Assembly (NCBI GenBank): GCA_016744855.1
Contig: JADGDO010000002.1
Coordinates: 186,001 to 250,000 of the forward strand
From: Candidatus Fermentibacteraceae bacterium
Lineage (GTDB): Bacteria; Fermentibacterota; Fermentibacteria; Fermentibacterales; JCC-6
Direction of reading: 5' to 3'
DNA length: 64,000 nt
The translations under genes and the position numbers were made by a program. This document shows, one piece after another, positions 54,107-62,870 of this stretch; position 1 is the first letter of the stretch, and each line of letters starts with the position of its first letter. The notes beneath the pieces were generated by a model that worked only from the letters and a program-made list of their open reading frames with translations, had not been told where the DNA came from and searched no databases.

Positions 54107-54637
54107 TTATTCTTTGCTTTCGCTGATGGCATTAACAGCATAAAGGAACTTTCTGATAACACCGCTGGTAACCATTACGAAGCCCTGCAGTGGTGAGTTC
54201 ATTGATCCAACTACACGTGCAAGAAGTTCTTCCTTACTTGGCATGTCAGCAAGACTGATAACCTCATCCGCACTGAATGATTTTCCGGAAACAAATCCAC
54301 CCTTGGCTACAAGTAATCCTTTGTGTGCTTTAGAAAAAGCTTTGATGATTCTTGCTGGTGCAACTTCGTCTTCGCTGTATGCAATTGCAGTAGGACCGTT
54401 GAGAATACCAAAAATATCCTCATCTGGATTTATACCTACTTCTTCAAAAGCACGCTTCAGGAGCGTGTTTTTTACAACGGTAAAAACGATTCCGGCTTCA
54501 CGCATCTGTATGCGCAATTCAGTCATTGCCTCAACATTGATACCTGTGAAGTCGGCCAGTATAACTGATCCTGATTCACCGATTCCGCCGTTAAGATCAG
54601 AGACTACGACTTCTTTATCTTTTCTAGTAATACTCAT
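54107..54637 (-). CDS. rplJ: 50S ribosomal protein L10
   Basis: A 176-residue L10, base of the L7/L12 stalk. T-R-K-D-K-E start, K-N-T-L-L-K-R-A and the C-terminal helix for L12 dimers. Only 15 bp separate it from rplA, so no long L10 leader is present. Confidence 0.96.
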   Translation of the reverse strand: MSITRKDKEVVVSDLNGGIGESGSVILADFTGINVEAMTELRIQMREAGIVFTVVKNTLLKRAFEEVGINPDEDIFGILNGPTAIAYSEDEVAPARIIKAFSKAHKGLLVAKGGFVSGKSFSADEVISLADMPSKEELLARVVGSMNSPLQGFVMVTSGVIRKFLYAVNAISESKE

Positions 54638-54652
54638 AGTCGCAACTCCTTT

Positions 54653-55354
54653 CTACCTGAGCAGTGCGCGGATATCATTGATGTCCACACGAATGCCGGG
54701 GCCCATTGTCGAGGAAACAGACATGTTTTTAAGGTAACGGCCTTTTACCGATGAAGGTCTAAGCTGTATAACCTTTTCCATGAATGTAAGAATGTTCTCC
54801 ATGAGATCTTTGTGTTCAAAGCTTGCTTTTCCAACAGGAACATGAACATTACCGGTTTTATCAACTCTGAAGCTGATTTTACCTGCTTTTGAATCCTTAA
54901 CAGCAGCTCCAACATCCATTGTAACTGTACCTGTCTTGGGATTCGGCATCAGGCCTCTTGGTCCAAGAACGCGACCGAGTTTACCGACAACACCCATCAT
55001 GTCCGGAGAGGCGATAACAACATCAAAGTCGAGCCAGCCCTCAGTAATCTTCTTGGCTGTTTCTTCGTCTCCAATGAAATCGGCTCCGGCTGCCTTGGCT
55101 TCTTCTGCCTTGTCACCTCTTGCGAAAGCAAGAACTCTGACAACTTTACCTGTTCCGTTAGGAAGCATGCATGTTCCGCGGACAACCTGATCGCTGTACT
55201 TGGGATCTACACCAAGATTACAAGCAACTTCAATTGTCTCATTGAACTTGGCAGTAGCAAGATCTTTGATAGTAGCCACAGTCTCTTCGAGAGTATAAAT
55301 TCTCTCTCTGTCAACGGTTTCCAGGGCTTTTGCAAATCTTTTGCTTTTAGCCAT
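54653..55354 (-). CDS. rplA: 50S ribosomal protein L1
   Basis: A 233-residue L1: [39 protein letters not shown]1 is the usual repressor of rplK-rplA mRNA. Overlaps rplK by 8 nt. Confidence 0.97.
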   Translation of the reverse strand: MAKSKRFAKALETVDRERIYTLEETVATIKDLATAKFNETIEVACNLGVDPKYSDQVVRGTCMLPNGTGKVVRVLAFARGDKAEEAKAAGADFIGDEETAKKITEGWLDFDVVIASPDMMGVVGKLGRVLGPRGLMPNPKTGTVTMDVGAAVKDSKAGKISFRVDKTGNVHVPVGKASFEHKDLMENILTFMEKVIQLRPSSVKGRYLKNMSVSSTMGPGIRVDINDIRALLR

Positions 55355-55775
55355 CCACCACCTCCAGGCCCATGCTGCGAGCGGTGCCTGCTATCATGCT
55401 GATAGCTGTCTCCTCTGACGCTGCATTAAGGTCTTTGATTTTCAGCTTAGCAATCTCCCGACACTGCTCAACCGTGACTGTTCCAACCTTTTCACGATGA
55501 GATTCGGCAGATCCCTTAGCTAACCCAGCTGCCCGTTTCAGCAGTACTGAAGCAGGGGGGGACTTGAGTATGAAGGTAAAGCTTCTGTCTTTGAAGACAG
55601 TTACTACTGCAGGTACGATAAGTCCTTCTTTACCCTGGGTACGGGCGTTGAAGTCCTTACAGAATCCGGCCAGATTTATACCATACTGGCCGAGGGCTGG
55701 GCCTACCGGTGGTGCCGGTGTAGCCTTGCCTGCAGGGAGCTGAAGCTTTACCACGCCCAAGATTTTCTTGGCCAT
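55347..55775 (-). CDS. rplK: 50S ribosomal protein L11
   Basis: A 142-residue L11: [30 protein letters not shown] and the A-R-S-M-G-L end. The proline-rich N-domain contacts EF-G and RelA. Confidence 0.97.
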   Translation of the reverse strand: MAKKILGVVKLQLPAGKATPAPPVGPALGQYGINLAGFCKDFNARTQGKEGLIVPAVVTVFKDRSFTFILKSPPASVLLKRAAGLAKGSAESHREKVGTVTVEQCREIAKLKIKDLNAASEETAISMIAGTARSMGLEVVDG

Positions 55776-55790
55776 GGTTACTCCTTTCTG

Positions 55791-55822
55791 CTGCTTACCC
55801 CTCCCCTTACTGGGGTGAGCAG
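55791..55822 (-). promoter_or_regulatory. leader hairpin before rplK
   Basis: An 11-bp stem with one G-U pair (55791-55801 with 55812-55822) and a 10-base loop ends 15 nt before the rplK start, in the nusG-rplK spacer. L1 represses its own mRNA by binding a hairpin in this place in many bacteria; this is the natural candidate. Confidence 0.5.
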
Positions 55823-55868
55823 TAGTTTACCGGATACAATAAAAGGGACTGAAGGTTCCGGTGTACCC

Positions 55869-56471
55869 TCAGATCATCCTGACTTGTTTGTAATCTATCT
55901 CAACCGGCGCCTTGCGCCCGAAAATTGTAAAAATAATCTTAACTTTGCCACGCTCGGCATTGATGCTTTCAACAACACCTGTAAAGTTTCTGAAAGGTCC
56001 ATCAGTTACCCTGACAGTCTGTCCAACCTTGAACTGAATTCTGACAACCTTTTTATCGGTTGCACCAGTTGTCTGTCCAAGAATTCTCTTCATGTCAGGA
56101 CCGGTCAGCGGAACAGGTTTTCCCCTATTCATAGGAGGAAATCCACTAACATTACCCATGGCACGGATATCCATAATAATTTCGTCCGTTATTTCCAGTT
56201 GTACAAAAACATAACCTGGGTAAAGTTTCTTTTCCCTGGTGTATTCCTTACCATTTTTCCTGTGTGTGATCTCTTCAGTTGGAACCAGAGTTTTACCAAT
56301 GTGCCCGGGATACCTGCGAAGAAGCTGGCCTTCCATATACTTCGCTACTTTCTGTTCGTATCCCGAGAAAGAGTGGACCACATACCACTTGTAATTCTTA
56401 TTTTCCTCTACAGATTCAGCCACGACTTCGGCTTTATCGCTATTTTCATTCTCCAACGGTTCAACAGTCAT
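55869..56471 (-). CDS. nusG: transcription termination/antitermination protein NusG
   Basis: A 200-residue NusG with an acidic N-terminal extension of about 25 residues, then the NGN domain (K-W-Y-V-V-H-S-F-S-G-Y-E-Q-K-V, L-Y-P-G-Y-V-F-V-Q) and the KOW domain (V-R-V-T-D-G-P-F-R-N-F-T-G). Couples RNA polymerase to Rho or ribosomes. Confidence 0.97.
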   Translation of the reverse strand: MTVEPLENENSDKAEVVAESVEENKNYKWYVVHSFSGYEQKVAKYMEGQLLRRYPGHIGKTLVPTEEITHRKNGKEYTREKKLYPGYVFVQLEITDEIIMDIRAMGNVSGFPPMNRGKPVPLTGPDMKRILGQTTGATDKKVVRIQFKVGQTVRVTDGPFRNFTGVVESINAERGKVKIIFTIFGRKAPVEIDYKQVRMI

Positions 56472-56498
56472 CGTGTGCCTTTCTCTGAGATTCTTTTT

Positions 56499-56735
56499 TT
56501 AGCCCAGCAGCCTTACAAGACCGGCCATGCTCATCGCTGTAATTTTATCAACTACGAATATCCAGAGGGCAACAACGACAACAGCGCCAAGTACTACCCA
56601 GGTTGAAGAAATAGCTTCATCACGACTGGGCCATGCCACTTTGAGCATTTCGGCTTTTACCTCTCCGAAAAAAACAGCGACAACCTGCCACCATTTCACA
56701 AGCAGATTCTCACTTTTTGCGGCTTTTGCAGCCAT
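56499..56735 (-). CDS. secE: preprotein translocase subunit SecE
   Basis: A 78-residue single-span SecE from the ATG at 56735, preceded by AAGGACGGAG; the frame runs on upstream only through the tRNA-Trp gene. F-F-G-E-V-K-A-E-M-L-K-V-A-W-P-S-R-D-E is the conserved amphipathic helix, followed by one membrane segment. Works with SecY (28224). Confidence 0.95.
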   Translation of the reverse strand: MAAKAAKSENLLVKWWQVVAVFFGEVKAEMLKVAWPSRDEAISSTWVVLGAVVVVALWIFVVDKITAMSMAGLVRLLG

Positions 56736-56782
56736 TTCTCCGTCCTTTCGGCAATTCTGCCTATACTGTAATGAAGAGAGGC

Positions 56783-56858
56783 TGGCAGGGCAGGAAGGAC
56801 TTGAACCCTCAACCTTCGGATTTGGAGTCCGATGCACTGCCAATTGTGCTACTGCCCT
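56783..56858 (-). tRNA. trnW: tRNA-Trp (CCA)
   Basis: A 76-nt tRNA with encoded CCA. Acceptor AGGGCAG pairs with CTGCCCT, discriminator G; anticodon loop CTCCAAA gives CCA. T-loop GTTCAAGTC. Lies between rpmG and secE. Confidence 0.96.
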
Positions 56859-56889
56859 GCGGCCACTCTTCTTAACCAGTCAGTACTGT

Positions 56890-57039
56890 TTATTTGCCTT
56901 CTCTGTGCAAAGTATGCTTTCTGCAAAAGCGACAGTACTTCTTGAGTTCCATCCGCTCCGGATGTGTTCTCTTATTCTTAGTAGTAGTGTAGTTTCTACG
57001 CTTGCACTCTGTGCATGCGAGTGTTGCTATTATACGCAC
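56890..57039 (-). CDS. rpmG: 50S ribosomal protein L33
   Basis: A 49-residue L33, too short for most callers. GTG start at 57039 with AGG about 7 nt upstream. Sequence runs [33 protein letters not shown]. Four Cys form the zinc ribbon of the C+ type. Between tuf and tRNA-Trp, as in many bacteria. Confidence 0.95.
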   Translation of the reverse strand: MRIIATLACTECKRRNYTTTKNKRTHPERMELKKYCRFCRKHTLHREGK

Positions 57040-57046
57040 CGCTAAC

Positions 57047-58243
57047 CTACTTAATTATCTTTGTAACAACTCCAGCGCCAACAGTGCGTCCACCTTCGCG
57101 GATAGCGAAACGGAGGCCCTCTTCCATGGCGATAGGAGTAATAAGTTCAACATTCATTTTCACATTATCACCAGGCATGATCATTTCCATACCCTCAGGG
57201 AGGCTGATTGCTCCGGTAACATCAGTTGTACGGAAGTAGAACTGAGGTCTGTAACCGTTGAAGAATGGCTTGTGACGTCCACCCTCCTTCTGGCTGAGAA
57301 TATAAACCTCACCCTCAAATGTTGTATGAGGATTGATTGAACCCGGCTTGGCTATAACCTGGCCGCGCTCGATCTCATCCTTAGCAACACCCCTGAGGAG
57401 TAGACCAACGTTGTCGCCGGCACGCCCCTCATCGAGAATCTTACGGAACATCTCCACACCAGTACAAACTGTAGGGCGTGTGTCACGAATTCCAACAAGC
57501 TCAATCTTATCCTGTGTATTAACAATACCGCGCTCAATACGACCGGTTGCAACTGTGCCGCGACCAGGAATTGAGAACACATCTTCAACAGGCATAAGGA
57601 AAGGTTTGTCTGTATCGCGCTCCGGTGTAGGAATCCAGGTATCAACAGCTTCCATGAGTTCGTAAATACATGCTGCATCTGGATCGTCCGGTGCACCTGA
57701 ACTATTAAGAGCCTTAAGGGCGGAACCACGGATGATTGGACTGTCTTCTTCGAACTGGTATTTCTCAAGAAGTTCCTGAACTTCCATCTCTACAAGTTCA
57801 ACAAGCTCGTCATCATCAACCATGTCTACCTTGTTAAGGAAAACAACCATTCTTGGAACGTTTACCTGACGTGCAAGCAGAACGTGTTCCTGTGTCTGAG
57901 CCATAACACCATCGTTTGCGCCGATAACAAGAATAGCACCATCCATCTGGGCAGCACCTGTAATCATATTCTTGATGTAATCAGCGTGACCAGGACAATC
58001 AACGTGGGCATAATGCCTGTTCTCTGTCTGGTACTCCTGGTGAGATGTTGCAATAGTAATACCACGCGCTTTCTCTTCCGGCGCGTTATCAATCTGGTCG
58101 AATGCAACGTATTTTACGTCATCATTCTGAGTTGCGAGGCACTTAGTGATTGCCGCGGTAAGAGTTGTCTTACCGTGATCAATGTGACCAATAGTACCCA
58201 CATTCACATGCGGTTTAGTCCTCTCAAATTTTTCTTTGGCCAT
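57047..58243 (-). CDS. tuf: translation elongation factor Tu
   Basis: A 398-residue GTPase that brings aminoacyl-tRNA to the ribosome. G1 is [17 protein letters not shown] holds the catalytic His, and N-K-V-D-M gives guanine specificity. Less usual: [10 protein letters not shown] replaces the common D-G-P-M-P-Q-T-R-E-H. The C-terminal domains are complete. Follows tRNA-Thr(GGU) by about 80 bp and precedes rpmG by 7 bp. Confidence 0.98.
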   Translation of the reverse strand: MAKEKFERTKPHVNVGTIGHIDHGKTTLTAAITKCLATQNDDVKYVAFDQIDNAPEEKARGITIATSHQEYQTENRHYAHVDCPGHADYIKNMITGAAQMDGAILVIGANDGVMAQTQEHVLLARQVNVPRMVVFLNKVDMVDDDELVELVEMEVQELLEKYQFEEDSPIIRGSALKALNSSGAPDDPDAACIYELMEAVDTWIPTPERDTDKPFLMPVEDVFSIPGRGTVATGRIERGIVNTQDKIELVGIRDTRPTVCTGVEMFRKILDEGRAGDNVGLLLRGVAKDEIERGQVIAKPGSINPHTTFEGEVYILSQKEGGRHKPFFNGYRPQFYFRTTDVTGAISLPEGMEMIMPGDNVKMNVELITPIAMEEGLRFAIREGGRTVGAGVVTKIIK

Positions 58244-58324
58244 GAGCTACTCCTACTCTCGGCAAGGGTTTCAGTAATCCACCTGTTCAATTAACTTCTA
58301 AAATTGCACCGAATTTCAAGCTCG

Positions 58325-58400
<76 letters not shown>

Positions 58401-58433
58401 ACCTCAAACCTTCAAAACGGTCTCATACGATTC

Positions 58434-58509
58434 TGGAGCGGGAGACGAGCCTCGAACTCGCGACCCTCAGCTTGGAAGGCTGATGCTCTGCCAACTGAGC
58501 TACTCCCGC
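58434..58509 (-). tRNA. trnG: tRNA-Gly (UCC)
   Basis: A 76-nt tRNA with encoded CCA. Acceptor GCGGGAG pairs with CTCCCGC; anticodon loop CTTCCAA gives TCC. Corresponds to E. coli glyT. Confidence 0.96.
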
Positions 58510-58518
58510 TCGGAATCG

Positions 58519-58604
58519 TGGTGGCGAGGGGTGGATTTGAACCACCGAAGGCATCCGCCAACAGATTTACAGTCTGCCCCCTTTGACCACTCGGGAACCT
58601 CGCC
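58519..58604 (-). tRNA. trnY: tRNA-Tyr (GUA)
   Basis: An 86-nt class II tRNA with long variable arm and encoded CCA. Acceptor GGCGAGG pairs with CCTCGCC; anticodon loop CTGTAAA gives GTA. Corresponds to E. coli tyrU. Confidence 0.96.
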
Positions 58605-58648
58605 ACTATTCCTTTATATACTAACACTTTACGTGTTCTCAATTCCTA

Positions 58649-58724
58649 TGGAGCTGGCGATGGGACTTGAACCCGCAACCTGCTGATTACAAATCAGCTG
58701 CTCTACCAATTGAGCTACGCCAGC
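58649..58724 (-). tRNA. trnT: tRNA-Thr (UGU)
   Basis: A 76-nt tRNA with encoded CCA. Acceptor GCTGGCG pairs with CGCCAGC; anticodon loop TTTGTAA gives TGT. First gene of the cluster, corresponding to E. coli thrU. Confidence 0.96.
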
Positions 58725-58735
58725 ACAGGACAGCG

Positions 58736-58764
58736 ATAATACTACGCAGAGAATTAACCGTCAA
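58736..58764 (-). promoter_or_regulatory. promoter of the tRNA-tuf-rpoBC transcript
   Basis: TTGACG (58759-58764) and TATTAT (58736-58741) on the minus strand are exactly 17 bp apart. The start of transcription would be about 5 nt before the first tRNA. This is the best promoter match in the window. Confidence 0.85.
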
Positions 58765-58793
58765 GTCTAGTTTGGAGGAATCTAACACACCTG

Positions 58794-58822
58794 TTGACGA
58801 GAGTATTTTTTATTCATAATTT
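58794..58822 (+). promoter_or_regulatory. promoter of the lipoprotein-ABC operon
   Basis: TTGACG (58794-58799) and TAATTT (58817-58822) are 17 bp apart, about 40 bp before the ATG at 58863. It is back to back with the tRNA promoter. Confidence 0.6.
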
Positions 58823-58862
58823 GGCAGCATATTATTAAACTTGGAATTGATTGGAGGCTGTC

Positions 58863-59708
58863 ATGATAAGACGTAAAAAAGCCCCTTTAGCTGTAATGCT
58901 TCTTGCAGGAACAGTGCTTTTTACTTCTTGCAACAATAGTGACCCGATACCCGAATTGAACCTAGTTCCGGCCACATCACTTATTCACATACATATCGAA
59001 CCCGGGATCAATTCCAGTCTGACAACCTATGCCGGCGAAAATATTGAAAGTTTTGCCTTAGCAGATTCACTCCTCAAGAGAGGAGCAATAGGTGTTTCAC
59101 TCGTCGGAGTCGATATATCCACTCTCGATCCTCAGCTTCTTATTCTAACCCAGCACGCAACAGAGGAATACACAACGGCACTTGCAGCGAGAGTACTTGA
59201 TCTTGACCCCCGGCAGGAGTCCAACAGAATTGATCTCGTGTCAGAGCAGGGCTATGCAAGGGCTTCAGTTACAGGTAGAGATGGCTGGACAGCAGTATAC
59301 ATCGGTCCCGCCCCTCATATTACACTCGGCACCTGGCTCGACCTTGATGAAAACAGCTCCTTGAGCGCAGATACTGCTCTCGCCTCAGTTATACCAGAAG
59401 AGAAGCAAATAACAATCCTTTTCCCAGGAAACCTATTTGGATTCGTCTCTCTGCTACCTCTTGAGAGACAGATTCCATGGTGGACCGAATACAAGAGCAT
59501 AGCAGAAACAATCAAGCCGGCAGCTCTCTCCCTTTCTCTCTCTTGGCCAGAACCTGACACCGAAGAACCTCTTAGAGCCGGAGTAATGCTGGCCAGAAGA
59601 GGCGGCGGAGTGAGCGTAATAGATCTTTCTTTTTCTGATACGCAGGTGGATACAGACAGTTGTTTCTCTCTGCTTCTGCAAATACTGGAAGGGGGGAATC
59701 CCCTGTGA
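58863..59708 (+). CDS. lipoprotein of an ABC-transporter operon, function unknown
   Basis: A 281-residue protein from the ATG at 58863, with GGAGG 5 nt before it (a TTG at 58851 is open but includes this site). Signal peptide with lipobox L-F-T-S-C, Cys at about residue 23. The mature part is mostly beta/alpha with no family I recognise; it has repeated L-D-P/L-D-L segments and W-T-E-Y. The stop overlaps the GTG of the ABC ATPase by 4 nt, so it is probably a functional partner of the transporter. Confidence 0.75.
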   Translation: MIRRKKAPLAVMLLAGTVLFTSCNNSDPIPELNLVPATSLIHIHIEPGINSSLTTYAGENIESFALADSLLKRGAIGVSLVGVDISTLDPQLLILTQHATEEYTTALAARVLDLDPRQESNRIDLVSEQGYARASVTGRDGWTAVYIGPAPHITLGTWLDLDENSSLSADTALASVIPEEKQITILFPGNLFGFVSLLPLERQIPWWTEYKSIAETIKPAALSLSLSWPEPDTEEPLRAGVMLARRGGGVSVIDLSFSDTQVDTDSCFSLLLQILEGGNPL

Positions 59709-60376
59709 GCAAGCCTCTTATCCATGCCAGCTCCATAGTAAAGGTTTTTGATGAACTCAAGGTTCTCAACAAAGCCAGCTTCACCCTGAATGAGGGGGAA
59801 TTCGTGGCAGTTACAGGTAAGAGTGGCGTGGGGAAGTCTACGCTGCTTGGCATTCTCGGAACTCTAGATCCAGCTTTTACCGGAGAGCTGACTATTAATG
59901 GAGTCAGCACACCAAAGGCCTCGTCCATGGAACTGGCTGAATTGCGCAGGGAATTCATGGGTTTCATTTTTCAGGACTTTCACCTTCTGCCAAATCTGAG
60001 CGCTCTCGACAACATCCTCTTGCCCGCAGTTTTTAGTGGCACAGATTCTCTGGAAGTCAGGAAAGACGCCGCAGCGATACTTTCCAGGCTGGATCTGAGA
60101 AACGACAATACTCCCACCAGATTTCTTTCAAGAGGCGAAAGACAGCGAGTAGCATCTGCCAGAGCACTTGTAAACAATCCGAAAGTTCTTCTTGCTGATG
60201 AGCCGACAGCAAGCCTCGACGAAGACAGTGAAGAAAACCTCTTCGACCTTCTTGATGCACTCCGAAAGGAACGGGGGTTTGCTATCATTGCTGTACTGCA
60301 CTCAAAGAGAATATTATCAAGAGCAGACAGAATTCTGGAGCTAAAGGGGGGAGTTCTTCATGAAAAACACGCGTAA
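59705..60376 (+). CDS. ABC transporter ATPase, LolD/MacB type
   Basis: About 223 residues from the GTG at 59705, behind a GGGGGG run and overlapping the upstream stop (GTGA); a longer start at 59660 is less likely. Walker A is G-K-S-G-V-G-K-S-T, the Q-loop F-Q-D-F, signature L-S-R-G-E-R-Q-R-V (Arg in place of the second Gly), Walker B V-L-L-A-D-E-P-T-A-S-L-D. Typical of LolD/MacB-like ATPases that move lipoproteins or peptides. Overlaps the permease gene. Confidence 0.92.
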   Translation: MSKPLIHASSIVKVFDELKVLNKASFTLNEGEFVAVTGKSGVGKSTLLGILGTLDPAFTGELTINGVSTPKASSMELAELRREFMGFIFQDFHLLPNLSALDNILLPAVFSGTDSLEVRKDAAAILSRLDLRNDNTPTRFLSRGERQRVASARALVNNPKVLLADEPTASLDEDSEENLFDLLDALRKERGFAIIAVLHSKRILSRADRILELKGGVLHEKHA

Positions 60377-61643
60377 GGCAATATCCCTCTGGAACCGGGG
60401 ACACTGGAAAGATTATGTGTTCAGTCAGGGAATGCTCCTGGTCGCCTCTCTTCTTCTGGTTTTCTTTATATCCATAGGGCTGGGTGTAGGTAACATTCTC
60501 GAGAGATTCCTCTCATCCGATCTGCCGGAAGAACAGGTTCGTATCACTCCTCAGGGAGTGCAGGCAGGCTTTTTTCAAACAGAACGTGGTGGTACAGAAA
60601 TAACCGCCGATGTTATGGACTCACTGACTGCCCTACCTCAGGTAGAGAGAATCGATCCTCAGGTTTATGCCCATGTACCCGCCTATTTGAGGGGACTTCT
60701 CGGAGGAAGAAACTACTACACAGACATAACCCTTGAGGGCGTTTCTACAGCCTTTGTACCTGATTCCATGCTTGAATACATAGACTGGAACTACACACTC
60801 TCCGACAGTGCTGAAAAGCCACTTCCAATAATTCTGAGTGAAAATCTCCTTATTCTTTACAACGCTGGTTTTGCTGAGTCCAATGGGCTGATGGGCCTTA
60901 CCCCGGAGGGAGTGATCGGCCTGGAAGTTCAGGTTAATGTTGGCAGCAGCTCGATCGCTTCACTACAGGCCCCGCCAATCAATCTCCGGGCAGAGATAGT
61001 GGGTACCTCAAGAAGCATGGCACTCTTTGCCCTTGCTGTTCCAATCGAGTTCGTGGAGGAGGTTAACAATCTATACCTGCCTGATGACAAACACACATAC
61101 AGCGCTCTGATGGTAACAGCCCTCGAAGCAGAGGATGTGCCGGCAATAGTTCGATACGCTGAGAGCATGGGTCTTGCTGCGGAAACTCGCAGGGGGATAG
61201 CCCAGAAGGCCGAGGTGCTCGTTGGAGTGGTTACGGCTGCGCTGGGGGCTCTTGCTGCAGCAATCCTCTTCTCGGCTGTCGCCAGTGCCATTCACACACT
61301 TGTAGCTGATCTTAAAAACAGATCTTACGCTCTGGGTGTTCTTGTTGCTCTGGGAACCAAGAGAGAAAGACTCGTGTACATATTCGCTTTCCAGATATTC
61401 TTCATGTCCCTTATCAGCACAGTATTCGGAGGGCTGCTGGGATGCGCGCTCTCTTTCTTAGTCAGCTCAACACTGCTCAATCTGCTTCCGGTTCTGAAAT
61501 ATGCTGTAGAATCACTTGCAGTCTTCCCTGTAGGCTGGCTCGCGTCCGGACTCGGGCTTGTGCTTGCTGTTTCAACAATATCCGCATGGTTCTTCTTTCG
61601 GAAGATACTATCAACACCTGTCACTGAATTGCTGAGAAGGTAA
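60360..61643 (+). CDS. FtsX-like ABC permease, LolC/LolE type
   Basis: A 427-residue protein with one N-terminal membrane helix (about 18-42), a periplasmic domain of about 230 residues, and three C-terminal helices of an FtsX domain (K-N-R-S-Y-A-L-G-V-L-V-A-L-G between the first two). This is the MacB/LolC four-helix layout. Forms the transporter with the ATPase upstream, with the lipoprotein as likely cargo, sensor or partner. Gene overlap of 17 nt. Confidence 0.88.
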   Translation: MKNTRKAISLWNRGHWKDYVFSQGMLLVASLLLVFFISIGLGVGNILERFLSSDLPEEQVRITPQGVQAGFFQTERGGTEITADVMDSLTALPQVERIDPQVYAHVPAYLRGLLGGRNYYTDITLEGVSTAFVPDSMLEYIDWNYTLSDSAEKPLPIILSENLLILYNAGFAESNGLMGLTPEGVIGLEVQVNVGSSSIASLQAPPINLRAEIVGTSRSMALFALAVPIEFVEEVNNLYLPDDKHTYSALMVTALEAEDVPAIVRYAESMGLAAETRRGIAQKAEVLVGVVTAALGALAAAILFSAVASAIHTLVADLKNRSYALGVLVALGTKRERLVYIFAFQIFFMSLISTVFGGLLGCALSFLVSSTLLNLLPVLKYAVESLAVFPVGWLASGLGLVLAVSTISAWFFFRKILSTPVTELLRR

Positions 61644-61658
61644 ATAGGGGAGGATCTG

Positions 61659-62870
61659 ATGAGATTAATTTTTCTGGTTACAGCGATAGTTTTTGTTGCA
61701 AATGCCCAGTTTCCAGATACACTTCTTGGGTCCGTGTCGGTCGGTCAGAATCCCTCTGATGTCTGCCTCTCACCCGATGGAAGTAGGGCTTACGTTGCGG
61801 TTAAATTCGGTTTTGCTGCAGTAGTTAGCATATCCGGCTATTCGGATTTTTCTCTTGAAGAACTTGTTTCCATAGATGGCGAGCCGGTCACCTTGCAGTG
61901 CGATCCGTCTGGAGAATACCTGTATGTAGCCGATCAGGAAAACAACATGCTGCATCTGATCAATACGGAAACGCTTTTAGTAGAGAACACTCAAGCAATT
62001 GAAGCTTCTCCAACAGATATGGTTCTCTACTCTGCAGGAAACCGGATATACATGTCTCATCAAAGTGGAATGATAACCGTAATAAACACCGAGACCAGAT
62101 TGGTTGAAGACTGCTTCTGGGCGGGAGAGCAAATCCACTCTCTCTGTATCACCCCAACACAAAATCTAATTTTTGCCGCAGATAACGCGAGCCCGGAAGA
62201 AGCTGTGATAAACACAGATACAGAATTTCTCCACCATTTAAACAGCGGAATGGACAGTTACAGTTGCGCTGTTTCCGGTGATGGTTCCAGACTATTCCTC
62301 TCCTGTCCCTCCTGGAACATCATTGGGATCGTGGATATAGCCTCCTCTATGGTGGAATCCTCCATCTCCTGCCCAAGTGGTTCTCCAGACAACATGGTAG
62401 CCCTACCGAACCTCCCATACCTTTATGGTGTCTATCCGGATCAAAACACTCTTGTTGTATTTGGAACTGATGACTTGCTTCAAAAAGGTGAGATTTCTCT
62501 GGCTGGAGCTCCTGTAAACATTGCAGTACACCCGGATGGGGAAAGACTTTTTGTTGTAAACGAGGGAGACAACAAGATCAAAGTTATCGGTTTTGACCCT
62601 TCAGGAATTAGTCCTTTTTCAGAAACGCAGATGCTTAGTGCAGTTGTTTCACCCGCAGCACAACCTATAGTTCGAATCACAGGTTTAAATTCAGGACCGG
62701 TTTCCTTGAAGGCTTTTGATCTTTCCGGCAGAACTGTTTGGAGTGCAGAAACAGGGATAGCATTAGATGAGGTTAAGCAGTTTACAGTGAGCAATGTTGC
62801 CCCAGGAGTTCTTACGGTAACTGCAAGAGCTGGAACATTATCCAGTTCAGTGAGAGTAATTGTTCTTTAG
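61659..62870 (+). CDS. secreted YVTN-type beta-propeller protein with T9SS sorting domain
   Basis: A 403-residue protein, ATG behind GGGGAGGATC. Signal peptide (to about residue 16), then seven or so blades of the YVTN/lactonase type (S-P-D-G-S-R-A-Y-V-A-V, D-P-S-G-E-Y-L-Y-V-A-D, H-P-D-G-E-R-L-F-V-V-N). The last 75 residues form a T9SS type A sorting domain (A-F-D-L-S-G-R). Follows the ABC genes by 16 bp and could be in the same operon. Overlaps the convergent gene by 4 nt. Confidence 0.85.
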   Translation: MRLIFLVTAIVFVANAQFPDTLLGSVSVGQNPSDVCLSPDGSRAYVAVKFGFAAVVSISGYSDFSLEELVSIDGEPVTLQCDPSGEYLYVADQENNMLHLINTETLLVENTQAIEASPTDMVLYSAGNRIYMSHQSGMITVINTETRLVEDCFWAGEQIHSLCITPTQNLIFAADNASPEEAVINTDTEFLHHLNSGMDSYSCAVSGDGSRLFLSCPSWNIIGIVDIASSMVESSISCPSGSPDNMVALPNLPYLYGVYPDQNTLVVFGTDDLLQKGEISLAGAPVNIAVHPDGERLFVVNEGDNKIKVIGFDPSGISPFSETQMLSAVVSPAAQPIVRITGLNSGPVSLKAFDLSGRTVWSAETGIALDEVKQFTVSNVAPGVLTVTARAGTLSSSVRVIVL

